Below, piece after piece: positions 6,226-10,449 of a DNA stretch of 10,449 nucleotides. The notes below the pieces were generated by a model, which saw nothing but the letters and a program-made list of their open reading frames with translations, was not told the DNA's origin and searched no databases. The stretch is from Microcaldota archaeon (GTDB lineage Archaea > Micrarchaeota > Micrarchaeia > Micrarchaeales > CABMGC01): assembly GCA_030040335.1 (NCBI GenBank), contig JASHTX010000096.1:1-10449 (forward strand), read 5' to 3'. The position numbers were made by a program, and so were the translations under genes. Each line of letters opens with the position of its first letter. Position 1 is the first letter of the stretch.

Positions 6226-6687
6226 CTCTAGCACCATCAGCCTTATCCCTTCTTTCTCCGTCTGGGTTCCTATCTCTCTAAAGCCGCATTTCGAGAAGAA
6301 GCGCACCGCTGCCTCGTTTTCTCTCCTTATCTCTGCGTAGATTTTTCTTATGCCGCGCAAGCTCGCCTCTTTCACGCAGCTTTCCAGCAGCTCTTTGCCT
6401 ACCTCATTTCCTCTGTAACCTTTTGCCACTATTATGCCTATCAGGGCCAGGCCCCCGCCGCTGGCCACCATCTCACAGTCGGCAATCAGTTTGCTGCCAT
6501 CTGCTGCCACCATGTCTATTACGGATCCTTTCTTCATGCCTTCCAGTTTCTTAGAAATTACAGCGTTTAGCTCTTCCTCGCTCGGCGCTGCTTTGAAGGT
6601 CATGCTTGCAGGATTCTCCTCATAAACTGAAATGATCAGTTCGGAGAGCCTTTTTGCATCCCCCGATTTCAGCTCGCGGATTTCCAT
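6217..6687 (-). CDS. GNAT-family N-acetyltransferase
   Basis: This 156-residue protein is a single GNAT domain that would transfer an acetyl group from acetyl-CoA to an amine; the substrate cannot be read from sequence. The N-terminus MEIRELKSGDAKRLSELI is the usual first strand and helix. Motif A is IGIIVAKGYRGNEVGKELLESCVKEA (about 83-108) and motif B is ENEAAVRFFSKCGFREIG (123-140). In motif A the pyrophosphate-binding loop reads R92-G-N-E-V-G97 rather than RxxGxG: the middle Gly is Glu, a departure that may weaken or alter CoA binding. A TATA-like element about 26 nt upstream (minus strand) fits a leaderless message. The gene is divergent from the histone gene, whose ATG is 40 bp away. 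Confidence 0.9.
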   Translation of the reverse strand: MEIRELKSGDAKRLSELIISVYEENPASMTFKAAPSEEELNAVISKKLEGMKKGSVIDMVAADGSKLIADCEMVASGGGLALIGIIVAKGYRGNEVGKELLESCVKEASLRGIRKIYAEIRRENEAAVRFFSKCGFREIGTQTEKEGIRLMVLELR

Positions 6688-6696
6688 TAAATACTG

Positions 6697-6717
6697 TTTT
6701 AAGCTTTCTTATTTTAA
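6697..6717. promoter_or_regulatory. Divergent promoter between acetyltransferase and histone
   Basis: Only 40 bp separate the two start codons. On the plus strand TTTTAAGC (about 6697-6704) lies 27 nt before the histone ATG. On the minus strand TTAAAATA (6710-6717) lies 26 nt before the acetyltransferase ATG. Both fit leaderless transcripts. The two TATA elements lie within about 20 bp, so the pre-initiation complexes probably cannot assemble at the same time. Confidence 0.5.
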
Positions 6718-6727
6718 TTATCTTACT

Positions 6728-6922
6728 ATGCCAATTTCAAGGCTCACTGCCAAGAAGATACTGAAGAGCGCAGGCGCCGATAGGGTCAGCGAGACCGCTG
6801 CCAGGGAGCTGGCCCAGGTGGTTAACGCGTTCGCTTACTCTATGGCAAAGAAGGCCGTGATGCTGGCAAAGCATGCGAAGAGGAAGACGGTAAAGAAGGT
6901 AGACGTTACGCTTGCAAAATAG
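6728..6922 (+). CDS. Archaeal histone
   Basis: This 64-residue protein is a single histone fold that dimerises and wraps DNA. It aligns with HMfB-type histones: ILKSAGADRVSETAARELAQ (helix 1 and loop 1 with the DNA-binding RVS), the long helix 2 through AKKAVMLAKHA, then loop 2 KRKTVKKVD and a short helix 3. R52 and D59 (R/D clamp), the RKT DNA-contact motif and the dimer-dimer His (H49) are present. Lys replaces the usual Gly between that helix and RKT (HAKRKT). ATG 6728 is chosen because it begins at the family N-terminus and sits 27 nt after a TATA element. An in-frame ATG at 6632 would add a non-histone leader read from inside the opposing gene and is rejected. Confidence 0.95.
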   Translation: MPISRLTAKKILKSAGADRVSETAARELAQVVNAFAYSMAKKAVMLAKHAKRKTVKKVDVTLAK

Positions 6923-6926
6923 CCCG

Positions 6927-7184
6927 CTATATGTGCACTCCTAGGTAATTCAGTATTGCGAGCCCTATTACCCCTATGACCCCCAGCAGGGCCGTTACTA
7001 TTATCGTGACCCAGTTGTAATACGGGATTGTGAACTGGAAGAACGTGTCCAGGACAAATATGGATGCAAAACCGAGAATTATGTTTGTAATGAGCCCCAT
7101 GATGACTTTTCCTATCTTGAATATTATGTATACGACCACTACCGCTATCAGTAACAAAACAAGCCCAGGCAGCAAGGCCACCAT
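6927..7184 (-). CDS. BofA-like small membrane protein
   Basis: The 85-residue product from ATG 7184 is nearly all hydrophobic. It has a first membrane segment (LLPGLVLLLIAVVVVYIIF), a Gly/Lys linker (KIGKVIMGLITNIILG) and two more hydrophobic stretches (FASIFVLDTFFQF and WVTIIVTALLGVIGVIGLAIL). The linker followed by NxILG..., then NWVTIIVTALLGVIGVIGL, is the pattern of the BofA family, which in Bacillus inhibits the SpoIVFB intramembrane protease; many archaea carry homologues of unknown role. I place the start at 7184, not at an in-frame ATG at 7229, because the TATA box (7204-7212) lies between them and only 7184 would be on the mRNA, leaderless. It ends 4 bp from the histone stop, tail-to-tail. 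Confidence 0.75.
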   Translation of the reverse strand: MVALLPGLVLLLIAVVVVYIIFKIGKVIMGLITNIILGFASIFVLDTFFQFTIPYYNWVTIIVTALLGVIGVIGLAILNYLGVHI

Positions 7185-7203
7185 TCCAACCACCAAAGAT
7201 AAA

Positions 7204-7212
7204 CTTATAAAT
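7204..7212. promoter_or_regulatory. Shared palindromic TATA box for RNase P RNA and the BofA-like gene
   Basis: CTTATAAAT contains the self-complementary TTATAA. It is centred about 25 nt from the 5' end expected for the RNase P RNA (plus strand, near 7233) and about 25 nt from the BofA-like ATG at 7184 (minus strand). A second TATA-like ATTATAAAT at 7219-7227 would place the plus-strand start inside helix P1 and fits less well. Confidence 0.55.
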
Positions 7213-7233
7213 GAAGGATTATAAATCATTTGT

Positions 7234-7473
7234 AGTGGTGTGCGGGTGGCTTACGGTCTCATGACTGAGGAAGCTCTCCCCACGAAGAGTTAGCATGTAG
7301 GGCCCAAGGCCCTATTCGGAACAGAAACGCGAGCACAAGTGTACACAAGCGATGACACGACGAGCGTGCATATGTGCATGAAACGGCCGATGCGCATGCT
7401 AGTGAACGTGCAAGGCAAAACGCCGCTTAGTCGAATGCCACCTAAAACAGAAGGGAGGCTACTGCACACCACC
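7234..7473 (+). ncRNA. rnpB: RNase P RNA, compact archaeal form (about 240 nt)
   Basis: This is the catalytic RNA that trims tRNA 5' leaders. P1 is GTGGTGTGC (7235-7243) with GCACACCAC (7464-7472). P2 is GGTGGC (7245-7250) with GCCACC (7437-7442). P3 is a tiny four-pair hairpin (7255-7266). Conserved GAGGAA (7267-7272) leads into P4: AGC-U-CUCCC (7272-7280) pairs with GGGAGGCU (7453-7460), with U7275 as the universal bulged base. ACAGAA (7447-7452) is the other signature, and CTTAGTCGAATGCC before P2 matches the conserved J15/2 region. P5 (CACG/CGTG, 7281-7284 with 7407-7410), P7 (TAGCATG/CATGCTA, 7291-7297 with 7395-7401), a hairpin at 7298-7314 and P10 (7316-7319 with 7387-7390) complete the core. 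Only a short hairpin (7414-7424) replaces P15-P17 and no GGU loop is seen. Not tested by folding software. Confidence 0.92.
7349..7365 (+). other. Candidate L7Ae kink-loop in the P12 region of RNase P RNA
   Basis: GC (7349-7350) and GC (7364-7365) flank GAU-GA-CACGAC-GA: a three-base bulge ending in U, then G and A positioned for tandem sheared pairs with the GA at 7362-7363, closed by a six-base loop. CAC/GUG pairing (7344-7346 with 7366-7368) extends the stem past an AA bulge. L7Ae is an established subunit of archaeal RNase P and binds kink-turns in the specificity domain. The flanking stem is short, so this is a motif match rather than a proven site. Confidence 0.45.
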
Positions 7474-7482
7474 TTATAATTA
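7474..7482 (+). promoter_or_regulatory. TATA box for the CAP-domain gene
   Basis: TTATAATTA begins right after the end of RNase P RNA helix P1. Standard spacing puts the transcript start near 7504, so the gene at 7515 has only a very short leader, with GAGG (7504-7507) as a weak ribosome binding site. Confidence 0.5.
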
Positions 7483-7514
7483 TTGGCTGCCTAGCAGATG
7501 CTAGAGGCGTGGGA

Positions 7515-8603
7515 ATGCGCGGCAGTGTTACAAGCGGGGCTGCAACACTTCTTGTCCTCACGCTGGTACTGCTCTTTTTGGCTTATTTTGTCTACAACAT
7601 CTCGCAGCAGCAGTTCTCCGGCTATCTTCAGAAATACATACCGAACGTGACCGTGAACCTGCCGCAGATAATAAACGGGTCTACGCAGAACGCGACGATC
7701 GAGACGAGTACAATAGGCCAGGCGAATGGCGGCAATGCCAACCTCACCCTGGAACTCTATGCGCTCTCGCTCATAAATCAGGACAGGAACGCTTTCGGGC
7801 TCCAGAACGTGACCCTATCCAACGAGCCGTCTGCGCAGCAGCATGCAGAGAGCATGATTGAAAATGACTACTTCAGCCACTGGGACATCTATGGGATGAA
7901 GCCCTACATGCGCTACACGCTTCTCGGCGGCCAGGGCGCTGTCGACGAGAACATAGCATACAGGTACGAGACATACTGCGGCATTCTGGGCTGCAAAGGG
8001 CTGATAAACCCTGAGATGGCCTTGCAGCAGATGGAATACCAGATGATGTACAACGATTCCGAGTGCTGCAACAACGGGCACAGGGACAATATATTGACTC
8101 CGGACCACAATCAGGTGAGCATAGGAATAGCGTACAATTCCAGCAGCATCTACTTTGTAGAAGACTTCATTGACAGTTACATAAACTGGACCAGCTATGG
8201 TCCTGACCCTACAACAGACGAGATGTACATGGTCGGCACAATGCCCTCTGGCTACTCATATTCCCTCACCTTGATCACCTACGACCCGCCTGTTCAAAAC
8301 ATGACGCGTGCGCAGCTGGCTCAGACCTCGACCTACAGTTATGGAACCGAGATCGCCGGAGTCATCAGCGGCCCGGGATACTACTATCCAGGACTTGAAA
8401 GCATAACCGCAGACGAGTACGATGTTAGCGGCAATAGCATGAGAATAGCCTTTAACATCAAGAGTCTGATCGGCAAGTACGGCCCAGGTGAATATACCGT
8501 GCTTGTTTTCCTTGACGGCCCCTCTGGAAATAGCTTCCAGGCTTCAAGCTACACCATCTTTGTCGGGAGCAGCGGCCAGATATATGTTCCAGCGAATGTC
8601 TAA
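7515..8603 (+). CDS. Membrane-anchored or secreted CAP-domain protein
   Basis: The 362-residue product starts with a hydrophobic segment (ATLLVLTLVLLFLAYFVYNI, about 10-29), a signal anchor or signal peptide. A Thr/Asn-rich linker follows, then a CAP (SCP/PR-1, YkwD-like) domain at about 78-222. CAP landmarks are INQDRNAFGL, AQQHAESMIENDYFSH, DENIA, NGHRDNIL and VSIGIAY...YFVEDF; the cavity residues H122, E145 and H189 are present. C155, C160, C184 and C185 could form disulfides outside the cell. The last 135 residues form a beta-rich domain I do not recognise. Several N-x-S/T sequons suggest glycosylation. ATG 7515 is preferred over GTG 7509 because GAGG is correctly spaced. Bacterial YkwD-type CAP proteins are extracellular and mostly of unknown activity, so no reaction is assigned. 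Confidence 0.88.
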   Translation: MRGSVTSGAATLLVLTLVLLFLAYFVYNISQQQFSGYLQKYIPNVTVNLPQIINGSTQNATIETSTIGQANGGNANLTLELYALSLINQDRNAFGLQNVTLSNEPSAQQHAESMIENDYFSHWDIYGMKPYMRYTLLGGQGAVDENIAYRYETYCGILGCKGLINPEMALQQMEYQMMYNDSECCNNGHRDNILTPDHNQVSIGIAYNSSSIYFVEDFIDSYINWTSYGPDPTTDEMYMVGTMPSGYSYSLTLITYDPPVQNMTRAQLAQTSTYSYGTEIAGVISGPGYYYPGLESITADEYDVSGNSMRIAFNIKSLIGKYGPGEYTVLVFLDGPSGNSFQASSYTIFVGSSGQIYVPANV

Positions 8604-8606
8604 TTA

Positions 8607-8624
8607 GTATAGGGTATCCTATAC
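8607..8624. promoter_or_regulatory. Inverted repeat upstream of the htrA-like TATA box
   Basis: GTATAGG (8607-8613) and CCTATAC (8618-8624) form perfect 7-bp arms around a 4-base spacer. The repeat begins 3 bp after the CAP-gene stop and ends 1 bp before the TATA box at 8626, where the B recognition element should be, so a protein bound here would block or direct TFB/TBP. It could also act as an RNA hairpin at the end of the CAP transcript, but it lacks a T-run. Confidence 0.5.
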
Positions 8625-8625
8625 G

Positions 8626-8634
8626 TTTATATAT
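8626..8634 (+). promoter_or_regulatory. TATA box for the htrA-like gene
   Basis: TTTATATAT is centred near 8630, predicting a start near 8656 and a leader of about 27 nt. The leader contains GTGATGA (8672-8678), a good archaeal Shine-Dalgarno 4 nt before ATG 8683. Confidence 0.6.
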
Positions 8635-8682
8635 CTGATGGCTCCTATTATATGATGTCCTATATTTGGACGTGATGAGACA

Positions 8683-9630
8683 ATGGGAATGAATGATTTG
8701 GAGACGAAGTTGACCGGGTCTATAGAGAAGCTGAGCGAAAGCGTAGTGATAGTAAGAAGCACGAGAGTGGCGGGCGGGTTTCCCTTCGGCGCAGTGCCAG
8801 TAAGGGGATCTGGCTCAGGGTTCATAATAGACCCTAAAGGGTACGTAGTTACCAACTACCACGTCATAGACGGAGCAAAGGACGTGGAAGTCGTGCTAAA
8901 GGACGGTAGGACGTACGGCGGCAAGGTCATAGGCGGAGACCGCCAGACCGACGTTGTTCTGGTAAAGATTGATGGCAACGGATTGCCTGCTGCAAAGTTG
9001 GGAGATTCGGAAAAGCTCAAGGTAGGGCAGTTCGCGCTGGCCATAGGTAATGCTCTGGACATGCCTGGAGGCCCCACAGCCTCGCTCGGAGTCATAAGTG
9101 CGATAGCGAGGCCACTCCCCTGGGCGGATTTCATCTTCGAGGGCCTGATCCAGACCGATGCTGCAATCAACCCTGGAAACAGCGGAGGGCCACTTGCAGA
9201 TTCTGACGGCAATGTCATAGGGATGAACACTGCGATAGTGCCCTTTGCGCAGGGCGTCGGTTTCGCAATACCGGTAAACACAATAAAGTGGGTGATAGAG
9301 CAGATAACAGAAAAGGGCAGGGTGGTCAGGCCGATGCTTGGCATATCCGCTGTGGCGATCAACAAGATGATTGCCAGTCAGTTCAACCTCAAAGCAACAA
9401 GCGGAGTACTGGTAGGCGAAGTCTCGCAGAACAGCCCTGCATCGAAGGCAGGATTGCACAACGGAGACATAGTTGAGGAGATCGGTGGCTATCAGGTCAA
9501 GAACATCAAAGACCTGCTCGTTGCCCTCTCGAAACTGCCTATCAATAAAGCAATAAGCATCAAGTTCATCAGGACGGGCAAAAGGTATACGGCAACGGTA
9601 AAGCTCGAAGAGGGGCCTATTGCTAACTAG
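8683..9630 (+). CDS. HtrA/DegP-type serine protease with PDZ domain, no signal peptide
   Basis: HtrA proteases degrade or hold misfolded proteins. The 315-residue protein has a chymotrypsin-fold domain (about 10-205) and one PDZ domain (about 217-308). The triad is complete: H60 in VVTNYHVI, D90 in RQTDVVLVKI and S167 in NPGNSGGPL. The PDZ domain shows RPMLGIS, SGVLVGEVSQNSPASKAGLHNGDIVEEIGG. There is no N-terminal hydrophobic segment, so it should be cytoplasmic, unlike bacterial DegP but as for some archaeal homologues. The ATG at 8683 has a clear Shine-Dalgarno. The promoter carries an inverted repeat and repeated TCCTAT elements, so it is probably regulated, perhaps by stress. Its stop overlaps the stop of the opposing nikR-like gene by 8 bp. 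Confidence 0.95.
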   Translation: MGMNDLETKLTGSIEKLSESVVIVRSTRVAGGFPFGAVPVRGSGSGFIIDPKGYVVTNYHVIDGAKDVEVVLKDGRTYGGKVIGGDRQTDVVLVKIDGNGLPAAKLGDSEKLKVGQFALAIGNALDMPGGPTASLGVISAIARPLPWADFIFEGLIQTDAAINPGNSGGPLADSDGNVIGMNTAIVPFAQGVGFAIPVNTIKWVIEQITEKGRVVRPMLGISAVAINKMIASQFNLKATSGVLVGEVSQNSPASKAGLHNGDIVEEIGGYQVKNIKDLLVALSKLPINKAISIKFIRTGKRYTATVKLEEGPIAN

Positions 9631-10027
9631 ACTGCCTCCCTTCCTGCACCACCGCGTATGCAACAGAATAGACGCACTTGCTCTTCTTTACGGTATTGAA
9701 GAAGTCTCGCGTCTTAGAGGCATCCGTATCGAGATTCATTATGTCTATGCACGTGCCTGAGTGATTGTGCTGGTGCAGCGTAGTCTTTATTATGTCTTCG
9801 AACCTGTGTATCAGGTCTGAGACGTGGTTCTTCTCTGATTCGCGGTAGGTGAGGACGAATACGGTCTCCACATGACCCTTGAGCGAATCAAGTTTCTCGT
9901 TCTCCTTGAGCAGGCTTGATATTGCGTTCCTTAGCATCTTCGACCTGCTCTTGAATCCAAGCCTCTTTCTTATCTGCTCGAGCTGCCTGAGATCTTCCTT
10001 GTCCATCGATATAGACAGTATCTCCAG
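9623..10027 (-). CDS. nikR: NikR-type metal-responsive regulator (start codon uncertain)
   Basis: NikR proteins join a ribbon-helix-helix DNA-binding domain to an ACT-like metal-binding domain. Counting from ATG 10006 there are 127 residues: LRQLEQIRKRLGFKSRSKMLRNAISSLL is the helix-turn-helix part, and the C-terminal half has VFVLTY then HRFEDIIKTTLHQHNHSGTCIDI. H67, H78, H80 and C86 fall at exactly the spacing of the E. coli nickel ligands H76, H87, H89 and C95, so all four are kept. The DNA-contacting beta-strand (EILSIS) is encoded in frame upstream of ATG 10006, where no ATG, GTG or TTG exists for over 25 codons. I therefore extend to CTG 10027, about 26 nt after a TATA-like element, giving 134 residues. 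It is divergent from a metal transporter gene. Confidence 0.85.
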   Translation of the reverse strand: MEILSISMDKEDLRQLEQIRKRLGFKSRSKMLRNAISSLLKENEKLDSLKGHVETVFVLTYRESEKNHVSDLIHRFEDIIKTTLHQHNHSGTCIDIMNLDTDASKTRDFFNTVKKSKCVYSVAYAVVQEGRQSS

Positions 10028-10048
10028 AGTATCACACCGATTATACGA

Positions 10049-10112
10049 ATTAATAACTCTAGCGTAATATTTATTAATATTGTTATTAATAATATAATAA
10101 ATAGTTATTAAT
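10049..10112. repeat. GTTATTAAT repeats between nikR-like and troA-like genes
   Basis: ATTAATAAC at 10049-10057 is the inverse of GTTATTAAT at 10082-10090 and 10104-10112, with a further TTATTAAT at 10071-10078. The two same-strand copies are 22 bp apart, about two helical turns, and the inverted pair is separated by 24 bp. They cover the whole intergenic region, including the TATA elements of both genes, so they are good candidates for operators of the adjacent regulator. The region is AT-rich, which raises the chance of coincidence. Confidence 0.5.
10092..10100 (+). promoter_or_regulatory. TATA box for the troA-like gene
   Basis: ATATAATAA is centred about 25 nt before the ATG at 10121, predicting a leaderless transcript. 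It lies between two GTTATTAAT repeats, so a bound repressor would directly exclude TBP. Confidence 0.5.
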
Positions 10113-10120
10113 GTGGGCCA

Positions 10121-10449
10121 ATGAAGAAGAACAATCTCTTGCTGCCTGTTGTGGTAATAGTCGCGGTGCTCATAATTGTGGGGACTTTGGTCGTATTCAA
10201 CCAGGAACCTGGCCAGTCCAGTTCAAGTCCAGCCAACTATTCGCAACCTCCTGCATCGAGCCAGAAGATAAGAATCGTGGCTGCTGAGAATTTCTGGGGC
10301 AGCCTGGTTTCACAGCTCTGCGGGATACACTGCAACGTGACGAGCATAGTTACGGATCCGAACGCTGACCCCCACGAGTACGAGAGCAGCACCGCAGACG
10401 CAAGGGCGATTGCAAATGCGAAATTCGTCATTGTCAACGGTGTCGGATA
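10121..10449 (+). CDS. Metal ABC transporter substrate-binding protein (TroA/ZnuA type), 3' truncated by window
   Basis: The visible 109 residues begin with MKKNNLLLPVVVIVAVLIIVGTLVVF, a signal anchor with no lipobox. A Ser/Pro-rich tether (about 29-48) follows, then the start of a cluster A-I solute-binding domain: KIRIVAAENFWGSLVSQLCG, VTSIVTDPNADPHEYESSTADARAIANAKFVIVNGVG. The DPHEYE motif supplies the first metal-ligand His (H85) and the A/G-ENFWG segment is standard for ZnuA/TroA proteins that bind Zn, Mn or possibly Ni. Two cysteines (LCGIHC) and two sequons (NYS, NVT) are present. The protein should capture metal outside the membrane for an ABC importer encoded to the right of the window. 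It is divergent from the NikR-type regulator, which probably controls it. Confidence 0.92.
   Translation, partial: MKKNNLLLPVVVIVAVLIIVGTLVVFNQEPGQSSSSPANYSQPPASSQKIRIVAAENFWGSLVSQLCGIHCNVTSIVTDPNADPHEYESSTADARAIANAKFVIVNGVG

Noticed and set aside
6632..6727. Upstream in-frame ATG giving a 96-residue histone
   Set aside because: The extra leader overlaps the coding region of the opposing acetyltransferase and the TATA elements, and histone similarity begins only at MPISR.
7185..7229. Upstream in-frame ATG extending the BofA-like protein by 15 residues
   Set aside because: The TATA box at 7204-7212 lies inside this extension, so it would not be transcribed from the predicted promoter, and the added residues do not match the family N-terminus.
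7290..7472. Minus-strand open frame of 60 codons
   Set aside because: It lies fully inside the RNase P RNA gene, whose paired helices and conserved blocks explain the sequence.
8896..9663. Minus-strand open frame of 255 codons across the HtrA-like gene
   Set aside because: Antisense shadow of an intact protease with a full catalytic triad; it is rich in Cys, Tyr and Arg in a way typical of shadow frames.
1..10449. CRISPR arrays, insertion sequences, tRNA or rRNA genes
   Set aside because: I found no regularly spaced long repeats, transposase-like proteins, terminal inverted repeats, or tRNA cloverleaf patterns in the intergenic stretches.

Overview
This window looks like a piece of a small, gene-dense archaeal genome. 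The evidence is archaeal-type EF-2 with its diphthamide loop, ribosomal proteins uS7, L7Ae, eS28 and eL24, a single-domain histone, an archaeal-style RNase P RNA, and a TATA box about 24-28 nt before many start codons, which implies leaderless mRNAs. Very short intergenic gaps, two tail-to-tail gene overlaps and shared divergent promoters suggest a streamlined lineage. The protein style is compatible with a DPANN/Micrarchaeota-like organism, but that placement is an inference that a tree would have to test.

Layout. Positions 1-2857 are the end of a str-type operon: uS7 (its start lies left of the window or is ambiguous) and EF-2. Positions 2910-3314 hold an orphan gene with foreign-looking codon use. 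Positions 3380-5537 hold L7Ae, eS28, eL24 (a TTG-start gene that simple ORF calling misses) and the tRNA thiolation enzyme ThiI. Positions 5608-6225 encode a membrane-anchored, sequon-rich surface protein that overlaps tail-to-tail with a GNAT acetyltransferase on the minus strand. The acetyltransferase shares a divergent promoter region with the histone (6728-6922). A BofA-like membrane protein (minus strand) and the RNase P RNA gene (7234-7473, plus strand) diverge from one palindromic TATA box. Next come a secreted or anchored CAP-domain protein (7515-8603), a cytoplasmic HtrA-type serine protease with a PDZ domain (8683-9630), a NikR-type metal regulator on the minus strand, and the start of a TroA/ZnuA-type metal-binding transporter component at the right edge.

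How the parts work together. The left half is translation: ribosomal proteins, elongation, tRNA modification. The right half combines RNase P RNA, chromatin, cell-surface proteins, protein quality control and metal homeostasis. L7Ae is both a ribosomal protein and an RNase P subunit, so it links the two halves.

The observations most worth following are: (i) a kink-loop-like element in the l7ae mRNA leader that would hide its Shine-Dalgarno sequence, with the same core in the RNase P RNA; (ii) EF-2 with His in place of the P-loop Asp, plus a second Asp-to-His change after the switch II DTPGH motif; (iii) a compact RNase P RNA; (iv) a NikR homologue whose DNA-binding beta-strand is encoded upstream of its first ATG; and (v) repeated operator-like sequences before the htrA-like and troA-like genes.
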